Assembly (NCBI GenBank): GCA_902584685.1
Contig: CACIAP010000001.1
Span: 1 to 42,500 of the forward strand
Reading direction: 5' to 3'
Length of the DNA stretch: 42,500 bases
Source of the DNA: an uncultured Pelagibacteraceae bacterium
Lineage (GTDB): Bacteria; Pseudomonadota; Alphaproteobacteria; Pelagibacterales; Pelagibacteraceae
A program made the translations under genes and the position numbers. A model generated the notes under the pieces. It saw nothing but the letters and a program-made list of their open reading frames with translations, was not told where the DNA came from and did not search any database. Shown one piece after another: positions 1-6,031 of the stretch (position 1 is the first letter of the stretch; each line of letters opens with the position of its first letter).

Positions 1-174
1 ATCAATAGCTATTACTTTAGTGTTTGGGAATTCTAATATTTTTTTCGAGTAGCCGCCTTGACCGAATGTGCAATCTATAAAAGTGCCACCATTTTGAGGG
101 GTAATAATATTTATAATTTCATTTAGAAGTACCGGATAATGTAAATTTTTTTCCGGTAAAATAGTGGCACTCAT
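1..174 (-). CDS. rsmH: 16S rRNA (cytosine(1402)-N4)-methyltransferase RsmH, N-terminal part
   Basis: RsmH (MraW) methylates N4 of C1402 in 16S rRNA with S-adenosylmethionine. Only the first 58 codons are present; the gene runs off the left edge. The start is the ATG at 172-174 (minus strand). Two family signatures are visible: HYPVLLNEI at residues 12-20, and the SAM-binding motif [10 protein letters not shown] at residues 34-43, which matches the usual D-x-T-x-G-x-G-G-H-S with Y in place of the His. The gene lies 18 bases downstream of the ftsZ stop on the same strand, so it is probably co-transcribed with mraZ and ftsZ. Nothing can be said about the catalytic C-terminal part. Confidence 0.9.
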   Translation of the reverse strand, partial: MSATILPEKNLHYPVLLNEIINIITPQNGGTFIDCTFGQGGYSKKILEFPNTKVIAID

Positions 175-192
175 TTATTTTTTTGAAGACCA

Positions 193-1632
193 TTAATTTT
201 TTTGTCTTCTTAAAAATGCTGGTATTTCAAGTTCGTCTTCTTCATCTGTATCACTGTCCTCATTTATATTTGTCTCATGATCAGAGTTTATACTTTGACT
301 CTCTTCAAATAATTGAGGATCTTCTGCATCCAAATTGAAGTTTTCAAGTCCATTAGACTCATCGTTTGAAATATTTGTGTCATTATCGCTTAAGATCAGT
401 TTTTCATCGAGAGAATTCTCCTCGTTTTCGGACTCACTTGTAACAGGATTTTTGACTGCCATTTTTTCATCTAACATCGATGAAATCATATCATTTTCTG
501 AAACTTTGATGTCGTTAGTTTCGATCTTTAATGCATTGGCACCACTCGTGGATAATCCTTTATTCATTTCGTAAGAATAGTTTGGTCTAAAGTTTGAAAA
601 ATCTGAATAGCCTGGATTTCGGTTTTGTATTCTGTGCACCATATTAATAACTGATTTTGATTCAGGTTGTTGTCCATCTAACGAAGTTGCAACAATAGAT
701 ACTCTAAATTTTTCCTCTAATGATGGATCAATTATACAGCCCTTAATAAATTCAACTTCTGCATCAACCTCAGAAATAATTTTTTTAACAACCTCATCAA
801 CTTCAAAAAGTGTAGGTTTTTTTGCCGTTATATTGATAAGTAAACCTTTTGCACTTTTCAAAGAATAGTCATCGATAAGAGGATTGGTCATAGCTTGCTC
901 TGCGGCTTTTAAAGCTCTGCCTTCACCCTCTGCTTCTCCTGTGCCCATCATTGCCTTACCCATTGAACTCATGATAGTTTCAACATCAGCATAATCTAGA
1001 TTTACTAGACCGGGACGTACCATTAAATCTGTAACGCTTTGAACACCTTGTAAAAGAACATCGTTTGAGAGTTCAAATGCTTCTTCAAAACCTGTGTGCT
1101 CATTTGCAATTTTAAATAAGTTTTGATTAGGAACTACTATGATTGTATCTACATGTTTTCTTAATTCTTCAAGACCTTGTTGAGCTCTTCTCATTTTAGA
1201 TGACCCCTCATATAAGAAAGGCAAAGTTACAACACCTACTGTTAAGATATTAAGTTCCTTTGCAGCTCGAGCAATTACATGAGCAGAACCAGTTCCTGTT
1301 CCACCACCCATTCCTGCAGTAATGAAAACCATATTTGCTCCTTGCAAACAATTTACTATTTCATTTAATGACTCGTCTGCAGCAGCTTGGCCAATATCAA
1401 TTTTTGCCCCAGCTCCAAGGCCCTTTGTTAAATTTAAACCAATTTGTATTTTTGCTTTTGCTTTGCTGTGAATTAAATCTTGTGCATCTGTATTTACTGC
1501 AACAAATTCAACACCTTGCAATCCACTATCAATCATTTTGTTTATCGCATTTCCTCCAGCGCCACCTACACCTAAAACCAGTATTCTAGGTTTTAGCTCT
1601 TTAATCTCTGGTGTTTTAAAATTAATTGTCAT
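193..1632 (-). CDS. ftsZ: cell division protein FtsZ
   Basis: FtsZ is the tubulin-like GTPase that polymerises into the cytokinetic ring. The 479-residue product has the N-terminal nucleotide-binding loop GVGGAGGN at about residues 21-28, the tubulin signature GGGTGTG at 109-115, and a GTPase/T7 domain ending near residue 320. A long acidic, low-complexity linker follows, and the C-terminal conserved peptide EIPAFLRRQ, which normally binds FtsA and ZipA-type membrane anchors, ends the protein. The length and long linker are typical of alphaproteobacteria. It lies 18 bases after mraZ and 18 bases before rsmH, all on the minus strand. In most bacteria ftsZ sits at the far end of this cluster after ftsQ-ftsA, so this placement is unusual. 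Expression is probably driven from the mraZ promoter. Confidence 0.98.
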   Translation of the reverse strand: MTINFKTPEIKELKPRILVLGVGGAGGNAINKMIDSGLQGVEFVAVNTDAQDLIHSKAKAKIQIGLNLTKGLGAGAKIDIGQAAADESLNEIVNCLQGANMVFITAGMGGGTGTGSAHVIARAAKELNILTVGVVTLPFLYEGSSKMRRAQQGLEELRKHVDTIIVVPNQNLFKIANEHTGFEEAFELSNDVLLQGVQSVTDLMVRPGLVNLDYADVETIMSSMGKAMMGTGEAEGEGRALKAAEQAMTNPLIDDYSLKSAKGLLINITAKKPTLFEVDEVVKKIISEVDAEVEFIKGCIIDPSLEEKFRVSIVATSLDGQQPESKSVINMVHRIQNRNPGYSDFSNFRPNYSYEMNKGLSTSGANALKIETNDIKVSENDMISSMLDEKMAVKNPVTSESENEENSLDEKLILSDNDTNISNDESNGLENFNLDAEDPQLFEESQSINSDHETNINEDSDTDEEDELEIPAFLRRQKN

Positions 1633-1650
1633 TTTTCCCCCTCTATATTA

Positions 1651-2103
1651 TTAGTTTATCTTTTTTTCCCATTTAAGACTTGATCTGTTTAGATTTGATT
1701 TTTTAATAGCTTTTGTCTTAAATTTTTCAAATAACGTTGGTTCCCAAATTTGGAAAGTTTTGCCCAAACCTACAAATAAAATTCTTGTTTTTATTTTTGA
1801 ATGTTGAAGAAGTTTTTTTGTTAAAGAAATTCTACCCTCTGTGTCAAAAATTAAATTTACACTCTCTGATAAAATTGAAGTAGCAAAATAATCTTTTTTT
1901 TCTTCAAAAGGATTTAAATTATCGATTGCATCTGATATTTTTTCAATTCTATCTTGAGGCCAAGCTTCTAAACATTGTTGGTTAAATGAAGGAAAACAAA
2001 TTATACTGTTAAAACCTAAGCTGGATAAATGTGATCTAAATTGTGCAGGCACAGATACCCTTCCTTTTTTGTCTATATTGTTTTCGTAAGTCGATAAAAA
2101 CAT
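1651..2103 (-). CDS. mraZ: transcriptional regulator MraZ
   Basis: MraZ is an AbrB-fold DNA-binding protein that controls the division and cell-wall operon it heads. The 150-residue product starts MFLSTYENNIDKKGRVSVP, the first half of the typical duplicated fold. A second half (about residues 75-130) contains the counterpart DTEGRISLTKKLLQHSKI. The usual length is 140-155 residues. It is the first gene of the minus-strand unit mraZ-ftsZ-rsmH. Three TGGG boxes at 10-base spacing sit in its promoter, matching the kind of site MraZ uses to repress its own transcription in Escherichia coli. Confidence 0.95.
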   Translation of the reverse strand: MFLSTYENNIDKKGRVSVPAQFRSHLSSLGFNSIICFPSFNQQCLEAWPQDRIEKISDAIDNLNPFEEKKDYFATSILSESVNLIFDTEGRISLTKKLLQHSKIKTRILFVGLGKTFQIWEPTLFEKFKTKAIKKSNLNRSSLKWEKKIN

Positions 2104-2116
2104 AATCCATAATTAA

Positions 2117-2165
2117 CCCATTTGGGTATTTATGGGAATATATGGGTTTTTTATGCAACCGTCAA
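2117..2165 (-). promoter_or_regulatory. mraZ promoter with overlapping TGGG (MraZ) boxes
   Basis: Read on the minus strand there is a -35-like TTGACG (2160-2165), a 17-base spacer and a -10-like TATATT (2137-2142), which places the start near 2130, about 27 bases before the mraZ ATG. On the plus strand three TGGG boxes occur at 2123-2126, 2133-2136 and 2143-2146, exactly 10 bases apart. A CCCA at 2117-2120 makes the outermost box part of the palindrome ACCCATTTGGGT. Direct TGGG repeats at 10-base period are the published MraZ operator pattern. Here they flank and invade the -10 element, consistent with autorepression. The boxes and hexamers are seen; the function is inferred. Confidence 0.8.
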
Positions 2166-2228
2166 TACTTATAATTTAAGCCTATTTCTAGGTAAAGAAC
2201 ATTAGAGAAACAAAATTTTTAATGATTT

Positions 2229-2578
2229 GCTAGATAAGCTATAAGCCGGGTTCTGTCATTTAAACTTATCATTTATCTAGGCCTTAAGTCGCCTTAAGGC
2301 TCAAGCAACTAACCCAGATGACTAGCCAAAGACTGCTTTTAGTTTTCACAATGTCATCTCTACTCAGTCTTGCTCTCAGTGGGGTTTTCCATGCGTTATT
2401 TGTTACCAAACAACCGGTGTGCTCTTACCACACCTTTTCACCCTTGCCTTGATGAGGCGGTTTATTTTCTGTGGCACTATCCCTAGGGTTTCCCCCGCCA
2501 GTCGTTAACTGGCACTGTGTCTTTGTAGAGCCCGGACTTTCCTCTTTAAAAATTAAAGCGATAAGTCACTTATCTAGC
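2229..2578 (-). ncRNA. rnpB: RNase P catalytic RNA (bacterial type A)
   Basis: RNase P RNA is the ribozyme that removes 5' leaders from tRNA precursors. On the minus strand the near-universal 5' block GAGGAAAGTCCGGGCT occurs at 2529-2544, and the 3' block ACAGAACCCGGCTTA at 2242-2256. The ends pair perfectly as helix P1 (GCTAGATAAG at 2569-2578 with CTTATCTAGC at 2229-2238), which sets the boundaries and a length of about 350 bases. An internal GGGGGAAACCCTAGGGATAG-like segment is also characteristic. The exact processed ends are inferred. It sits alone between the mraZ promoter and the amidase gene. Confidence 0.96.
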
Positions 2579-2604
2579 AATTCGTTTTTTACAGTAATTT
2601 AGGG

Positions 2605-2610
2605 ATTATA
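2605..2610 (-). promoter_or_regulatory. possible rnpB -10 element
   Basis: A perfect TATAAT on the minus strand lies 27 bases upstream of the P1 helix of rnpB, inside the spacer after the amidase stop codon. No convincing -35 hexamer stands 16-18 bases upstream, so this is a weak call in a very AT-rich background. Confidence 0.35.
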
Positions 2611-2615
2611 CAATC

Positions 2616-3344
2616 TTAATTTAATCCACGTTTTATGAGGTTTTTTGCTATTTCTAAACACTCATTATCAATTTTTCCATTAATTATTTTTGATCTAAAT
2701 CTTCTTTGAAAAGCTATAATAACAGACTTCGAATTTTTGGCCTTTTTATTTATGAGGCAATAACCTATTTTTTTAAGATAAAGATTGAAAAGACTTTTGT
2801 TTTTTTTTGAAACTTCAATATCATTAAATTTAATATATTTTTTAGGCAAATTATACCAAATACCTATTTTATATTTAGATAAATATTTCCATGGAAATTT
2901 TTCTCCAGGGTCTTTTTTTCTATTGGGCGCAATATCAGAATGACCCAAGAAATTCTTGCTTTTAATGTTATATTTTTTTTTTAAAATTTTTGATAATAAT
3001 AATAGACTCTTGATCTGTTTTGTAGAAAATTTTTCATATTTATTCGTGTGGCCAGAGTTTTGAATCTCAATACCTATTGATCTACTATTTAAATTTTTAT
3101 GACTCTTCCAACATGACAAACCCGCATGCCAAGCAACAAATTTGTCAGGGACCATATTAATAATTGCTCCATTTCTTTTGATGAAATAGTGACAACTTAC
3201 CTTTGAGCTTTTATCAGCCAATCTCTTAATTGCTTTTTTTTCAGATACCATTCCAGTATAATGAAAAATAACGTAAACAATTTCCTTTGGTGATCTCTTA
3301 AATTCGTCAAAATTTATTGAGTAATTTTGTTTAAAAATTTCCAT
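2616..3344 (-). CDS. N-acetylmuramoyl-L-alanine amidase, AmpD/AmiD (amidase_2) family
   Basis: This is a zinc amidase that cleaves the bond between N-acetylmuramate and L-alanine in peptidoglycan or recycled muropeptides. Of its 242 residues, about 20-155 form the amidase_2 domain. The expected zinc ligands are visible: H28 (VIFHYTG), H135 (LGHSDIAP) and D145 (KKDPGEKFPW). AWHAG (71-75) and SIGIEI (89-94) are other family hallmarks. Residues about 185-240 resemble a peptidoglycan-binding domain (AFQRRF), as in AmiD. There is no signal peptide, which favours cytoplasmic recycling of anhydro-muropeptides. AmpD itself usually lacks the extra domain, so I leave the symbol open. It lies upstream of rnpB and divergent from mlaA. 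Confidence 0.88.
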   Translation of the reverse strand: MEIFKQNYSINFDEFKRSPKEIVYVIFHYTGMVSEKKAIKRLADKSSKVSCHYFIKRNGAIINMVPDKFVAWHAGLSCWKSHKNLNSRSIGIEIQNSGHTNKYEKFSTKQIKSLLLLSKILKKKYNIKSKNFLGHSDIAPNRKKDPGEKFPWKYLSKYKIGIWYNLPKKYIKFNDIEVSKKNKSLFNLYLKKIGYCLINKKAKNSKSVIIAFQRRFRSKIINGKIDNECLEIAKNLIKRGLN

Positions 3345-3400
3345 TAATGCCTATTTATTAAGGTTTTTTTGACAAATTTCTGATTTACTTTGCACTAAGA

Positions 3401-3406
3401 TATAAT
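3401..3406 (+). promoter_or_regulatory. possible mlaA -10 element
   Basis: A TATAAT hexamer lies 13 bases before the mlaA ATG in the divergent spacer. A TTGACA occurs at 3369-3374 but the 26-base gap is too long for a standard pair. If real, the transcript would have almost no leader. Confidence 0.3.
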
Positions 3407-3419
3407 ATACAGAATTAAA

Positions 3420-4193
3420 ATGAATAGAATAATAACAACACTGTTTACAATTTTTATAATTCAATTACTGGTTGTAAATAAAACACTTAGTAATGAAGGT
3501 GAAGTTAAAGACTGTTTTGAAAAGCTCAACAGAGCGACATTTGCCTTAAATATGGGTTTAGATAAAGTAATTTTTAAACCTATTTCTAAAGGGTATAGAA
3601 AGCTCCCTTCTCCGATAAGAACAGGAACAGGTAACGCTTTAAACAATTTATCAAATTTAATCACGATCCCAAATAATATTTTACAAGGTGATTTTGGATC
3701 TGCCGTAAATAATAGTGCTAGACTTTTAATTAACACTACACTTGGTATAGCTGGTATTTTTGATCCAGCTAATTCATTTGGATTTGAAAAAAGAGGAAAA
3801 GAGGATTTTGGACAAACGCTAGGAGTAATGGGAGTTGGAGAAGGCTGTTATTTAGTTTTACCAGTATTGGGTCCAACTACTATCAGAGATACCGTCGGAT
3901 CTTTCGTTGCAATGAATGGTGGAGACGTATGGCATAATATTACCGTGAGAGACGACGAGGAGTATGTGAAGGAATTTAAGGAGTCCGATTATTGGGCTTC
4001 GAGAGTTACTTCAGGCGTAGATTTCAGAGCTAAAAATTTAGAGGCATTTGATGCTATGGAAAAAAATTCAGTCGACCTATACGCAACTGTAAGAAGTTTG
4101 TACTTGCAAGATAGAAAGAAAAAAATTAATAATTCGAGTGAGAAAACTGAAGCCATGGAAGATGGTGATTGGGATACTCTAGAAAATCAATAA
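3420..4193 (+). CDS. mlaA: MlaA (VacJ) family outer-membrane phospholipid retrieval protein
   Basis: MlaA removes mislocalised phospholipids from the outer leaflet of the outer membrane and hands them to periplasmic MlaC. The 257-residue product has an N-terminal hydrophobic signal segment (about residues 4-23). The VacJ domain follows: FEKLNRATFALN near 33-44, NNLSNLITIPNNILQGD, FDPANSFGFEKRGKEDFGQTLG and VLPVLGPTTIRDTVG, all typical. E. coli MlaA is a lipoprotein, but no L-x-x-C lipobox precedes the mature part here; the first Cys (KDCFEK) is not in a lipobox context. The gene is followed after 12 bases by mlaC. The inner-membrane MlaBDEF parts are not in this window. Confidence 0.93.
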   Translation: MNRIITTLFTIFIIQLLVVNKTLSNEGEVKDCFEKLNRATFALNMGLDKVIFKPISKGYRKLPSPIRTGTGNALNNLSNLITIPNNILQGDFGSAVNNSARLLINTTLGIAGIFDPANSFGFEKRGKEDFGQTLGVMGVGEGCYLVLPVLGPTTIRDTVGSFVAMNGGDVWHNITVRDDEEYVKEFKESDYWASRVTSGVDFRAKNLEAFDAMEKNSVDLYATVRSLYLQDRKKKINNSSEKTEAMEDGDWDTLENQ

Positions 4194-4205
4194 AATTTTT
4201 AAAAT

Positions 4206-4799
4206 ATGAAGATTTTGAAAAACGTTTTTATTTCAATCTTAATTTTATTTTTTTTAACAAATAATTCTTGGTCAAAAAGTCCCTCAGAATTTATAAGCAC
4301 ATTGTCAATTGAAGCATCTAACATTTTATCTAGTAAACTTTCAGATGATGAAAAAATTGTAAGATTGAAAGAAATAGGAGAACAATCAGTTGATATAAAA
4401 GGAGTTGGTTTATATACCTTGGGTAAATATAGAAAAGCTTTAACTGATAGTCAAAAAAAACAATATGAAGAACTTTTCAAAGATTATTTTTTAAAAAGTT
4501 TTTCAGGCCGTTTAGTAGCTTATACTGATGCAAAAATAGCAGTCTTATCTGAAGAAATTAAAAATGAAAAATATACAATTGTCTATTCAAAATTAATTGG
4601 AACTTCAGAGAGACCAGAGGTCAAAATAGATTGGAGAGTATATACGAAAGATCCTGAAAATCCTTTAATCAGAGACTTAGTTATAGAAGGATTAAGTTTA
4701 GCACGAACACAAAAAGAAGAATTCAATTCTATAATTGCTAACAACGGTGGTAATGTTGAGGCTTTGTTTGACAGTCTAAACAAATTCTTAGAAAATTAA
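4206..4799 (+). CDS. mlaC: MlaC family periplasmic phospholipid-binding protein
   Basis: MlaC ferries phospholipids between MlaA in the outer membrane and the MlaFEDB complex in the inner membrane. The 197-residue product has a signal peptide (hydrophobic residues about 8-20, likely cut after NNSWS). The rest matches the Tol-Tol-Ttg2 family: TLGKYRKALTDSQKKQYEELFKD, then VDWRVY-like (KIDWRVYTKD) and IRDLVIEGLSLARTQKEEFNSII near the C-terminus, the classic MlaC ending. Length is usual. Pairing with mlaA strongly supports the call. Confidence 0.92.
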   Translation: MKILKNVFISILILFFLTNNSWSKSPSEFISTLSIEASNILSSKLSDDEKIVRLKEIGEQSVDIKGVGLYTLGKYRKALTDSQKKQYEELFKDYFLKSFSGRLVAYTDAKIAVLSEEIKNEKYTIVYSKLIGTSERPEVKIDWRVYTKDPENPLIRDLVIEGLSLARTQKEEFNSIIANNGGNVEALFDSLNKFLEN

Positions 4800-4817
4800 T
4801 CATTAGTTTTTTTCAAG

Positions 4818-5522
4818 ATGGGTAAATTTACAATTGTTGTTCCAGTATATAATGAGGCAAAAAATTTAAAAATTCTTGTCCCTAGAATTTATAAAGAGTT
4901 AAGAGGTAAAAAATTCGAGCTTTTAATAGTGGATGATAATTCTAATGACGAGACTTGTAAAATTTTAAAGTTTTTTAAAAAAAAAAAAAACTTTAAACAC
5001 ATTATTAGAAAATCCGAAAGAGATTTATCAAAATCTTGCATATTAGGTTTTAAAAAAGCAAAATATAAAAATATAATCGTTATGGATGGTGACTTGCAGC
5101 ATAAGCCTAGTGACCTAAAAAAAATTTTACATGTTTTTTTTAAAAAAAATCTTGATATAGTAGTTGGAACACGCGATTTATTTAAAGTCAAAAATCATAA
5201 TCTCAATTTTGTAAGGCTATTTGCATCTAGAATATTGATTTTAATTGTAAATTTATTATTAGGTAGCAAAACCACAGATCCAATGAGTGGATTTTTTATG
5301 TTTAAAAAAAGAATATTTGAAAAACACGAGCACAAATTGATAAAAAAAGGCTACAAGGTATTATTGGACCTCATATACATAAATAACCAAAAAATTAAAA
5401 TAATTGATGTTAAAATAAATTTTGACAGCAGAATGAAAGGTAAAAGCAAAATGAATTTAAAAATACTTATTTATCTAATATCAATGATTTCAAAAAAATT
5501 TTTGAGAAAAATTATACCATAA
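4818..5522 (+). CDS. family 2 glycosyltransferase, polyprenol-phosphate mannose/glucose synthase-like
   Basis: This is probably an enzyme moving a hexose from a nucleotide sugar to polyprenol phosphate at the cytoplasmic face of the membrane. The 234 residues fit the single-domain DPM1 type. The N-terminus TIVVPVYNEAKNL and LIVDDNSNDET form the nucleotide-binding half. MDGDLQHKP supplies the metal-binding acidic motif, and DPMSGFFMFKK is a hallmark of this subgroup. No C-terminal membrane pair is obvious. The gene starts 18 bases after mlaC. It contains a 14-A run at 4977-4990 coding for lysines, a possible slippage site. The exact sugar cannot be told. Confidence 0.85.
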   Translation: MGKFTIVVPVYNEAKNLKILVPRIYKELRGKKFELLIVDDNSNDETCKILKFFKKKKNFKHIIRKSERDLSKSCILGFKKAKYKNIIVMDGDLQHKPSDLKKILHVFFKKNLDIVVGTRDLFKVKNHNLNFVRLFASRILILIVNLLLGSKTTDPMSGFFMFKKRIFEKHEHKLIKKGYKVLLDLIYINNQKIKIIDVKINFDSRMKGKSKMNLKILIYLISMISKKFLRKIIP

Positions 5523-5563
5523 TATATTGAAATATATGGTATTATTAATTAATTATACTATAA

Positions 5564-5797
5564 TTAAAGAATAAAGATTTAAGTTACAAAGACAATGACA
5601 AGCCAAACCCAGTAAAGAATGTCGATAAATCAGCAAGAAATTCAATAGCTACTTATTATTATCAGTCGATAAAACCTGAAAATACATCTGAAGTCAAAAG
5701 AACTGATACTAACTATGTAAATAAATTTGGAAAACCTGAAAAAGGAAAAATAAAAGATCGAATTAAATTAAAAATAAAAAAAATATTTAAGTTTTAA
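5564..5797 (+). pseudogene. remnant C-terminus, 2OG-Fe(II) oxygenase-like
   Basis: A 77-codon open stretch with no start codon, bounded upstream by TAA at 5561-5563 and ending with TAA at 5795-5797, reads like real protein rather than noise. It contains KSARNSIATYYYQSIKPEN and a later RTDTNYVNKFGKPEKGK. The ARNSIATYYY pattern followed by a lysine-rich tail resembles, from memory, the end of small 2-oxoglutarate/Fe(II) oxygenases found in surface-sugar islands and marine phages. The catalytic H-x-D...H core is absent, so this would be a dead fragment left by deletion at the island edge. Family assignment is tentative. Confidence 0.5.
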
Positions 5798-5811
5798 AAG
5801 ACAATTTATTT

Positions 5812-5888
5812 TGGTGGGCCCGCCAGGACTCGAACCTGGGACCAATACATTATGAGTGTACTGCTCTAACCAACTGAGCTACAGGCCC
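5812..5888 (-). tRNA. tRNA with anticodon CAT (probably Ile2, possibly elongator Met)
   Basis: This is a 77-base cloverleaf with the 3' CCA encoded. The acceptor starts GGGCCTG, the D arm is GCTCAGTTGGTTAGAGC, the anticodon loop is CTCATAA (anticodon CAT), and the T arm is CCAGGTTCGAGTCCTGG, fully canonical. Its acceptor has C4-G69 and C5-G68, the pairs that mark isoleucine tRNA for lysidine modification by TilS in E. coli, so tRNA-Ile(CAU) reading AUA is favoured over elongator Met. It is not the initiator, because the first base pair is a normal G-C. Confidence 0.93.
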
Positions 5889-5933
5889 AAATAAACATTT
5901 TTATCTCTTTTTTCTATTCTATTCAAGCAATGA

Positions 5934-6008
5934 TGGTGGGCCGTGTTGGTTACGCTCCAACTACCCCTGCAATGTCAATGCAGTACTCTACTATTGAGCT
6001 AACGGCCC
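5934..6008 (-). tRNA. tRNA-Val (anticodon GAC) with atypical D and T loops
   Basis: This is a 75-base cloverleaf with encoded CCA. All stems pair: acceptor GGGCCGT/ACGGCCC, D stem GCTC/GAGT, anticodon stem CTGCA/TGCAG, T stem GTTGG/CCAAC. The loop TTGACAT gives anticodon GAC (valine, GUC/GUU codons). The T loop is AGCGTAA instead of the usual TTCRANN, and the D loop AATAGTA has A at the G18 position. G19 and C56 remain. Perfect stems argue for a functional or recently functional gene. Confidence 0.88.
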
Positions 6009-6031
6009 AAGATAAAATTTAAATATTTATA

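Noticed and set aside
335-1589. Plus-strand open frames of 79 and 84 codons opposite ftsZ
   Set aside because: They are antisense to a certain FtsZ gene, have low-complexity serine- or leucine-rich products and no similarity I recognise.
5812-6008. tRNA-based attachment site for the island
   Set aside because: No integrase gene and no second copy of the tRNA 3' end was noticed in the window; the right end of the island may lie outside, so this stays unproven.
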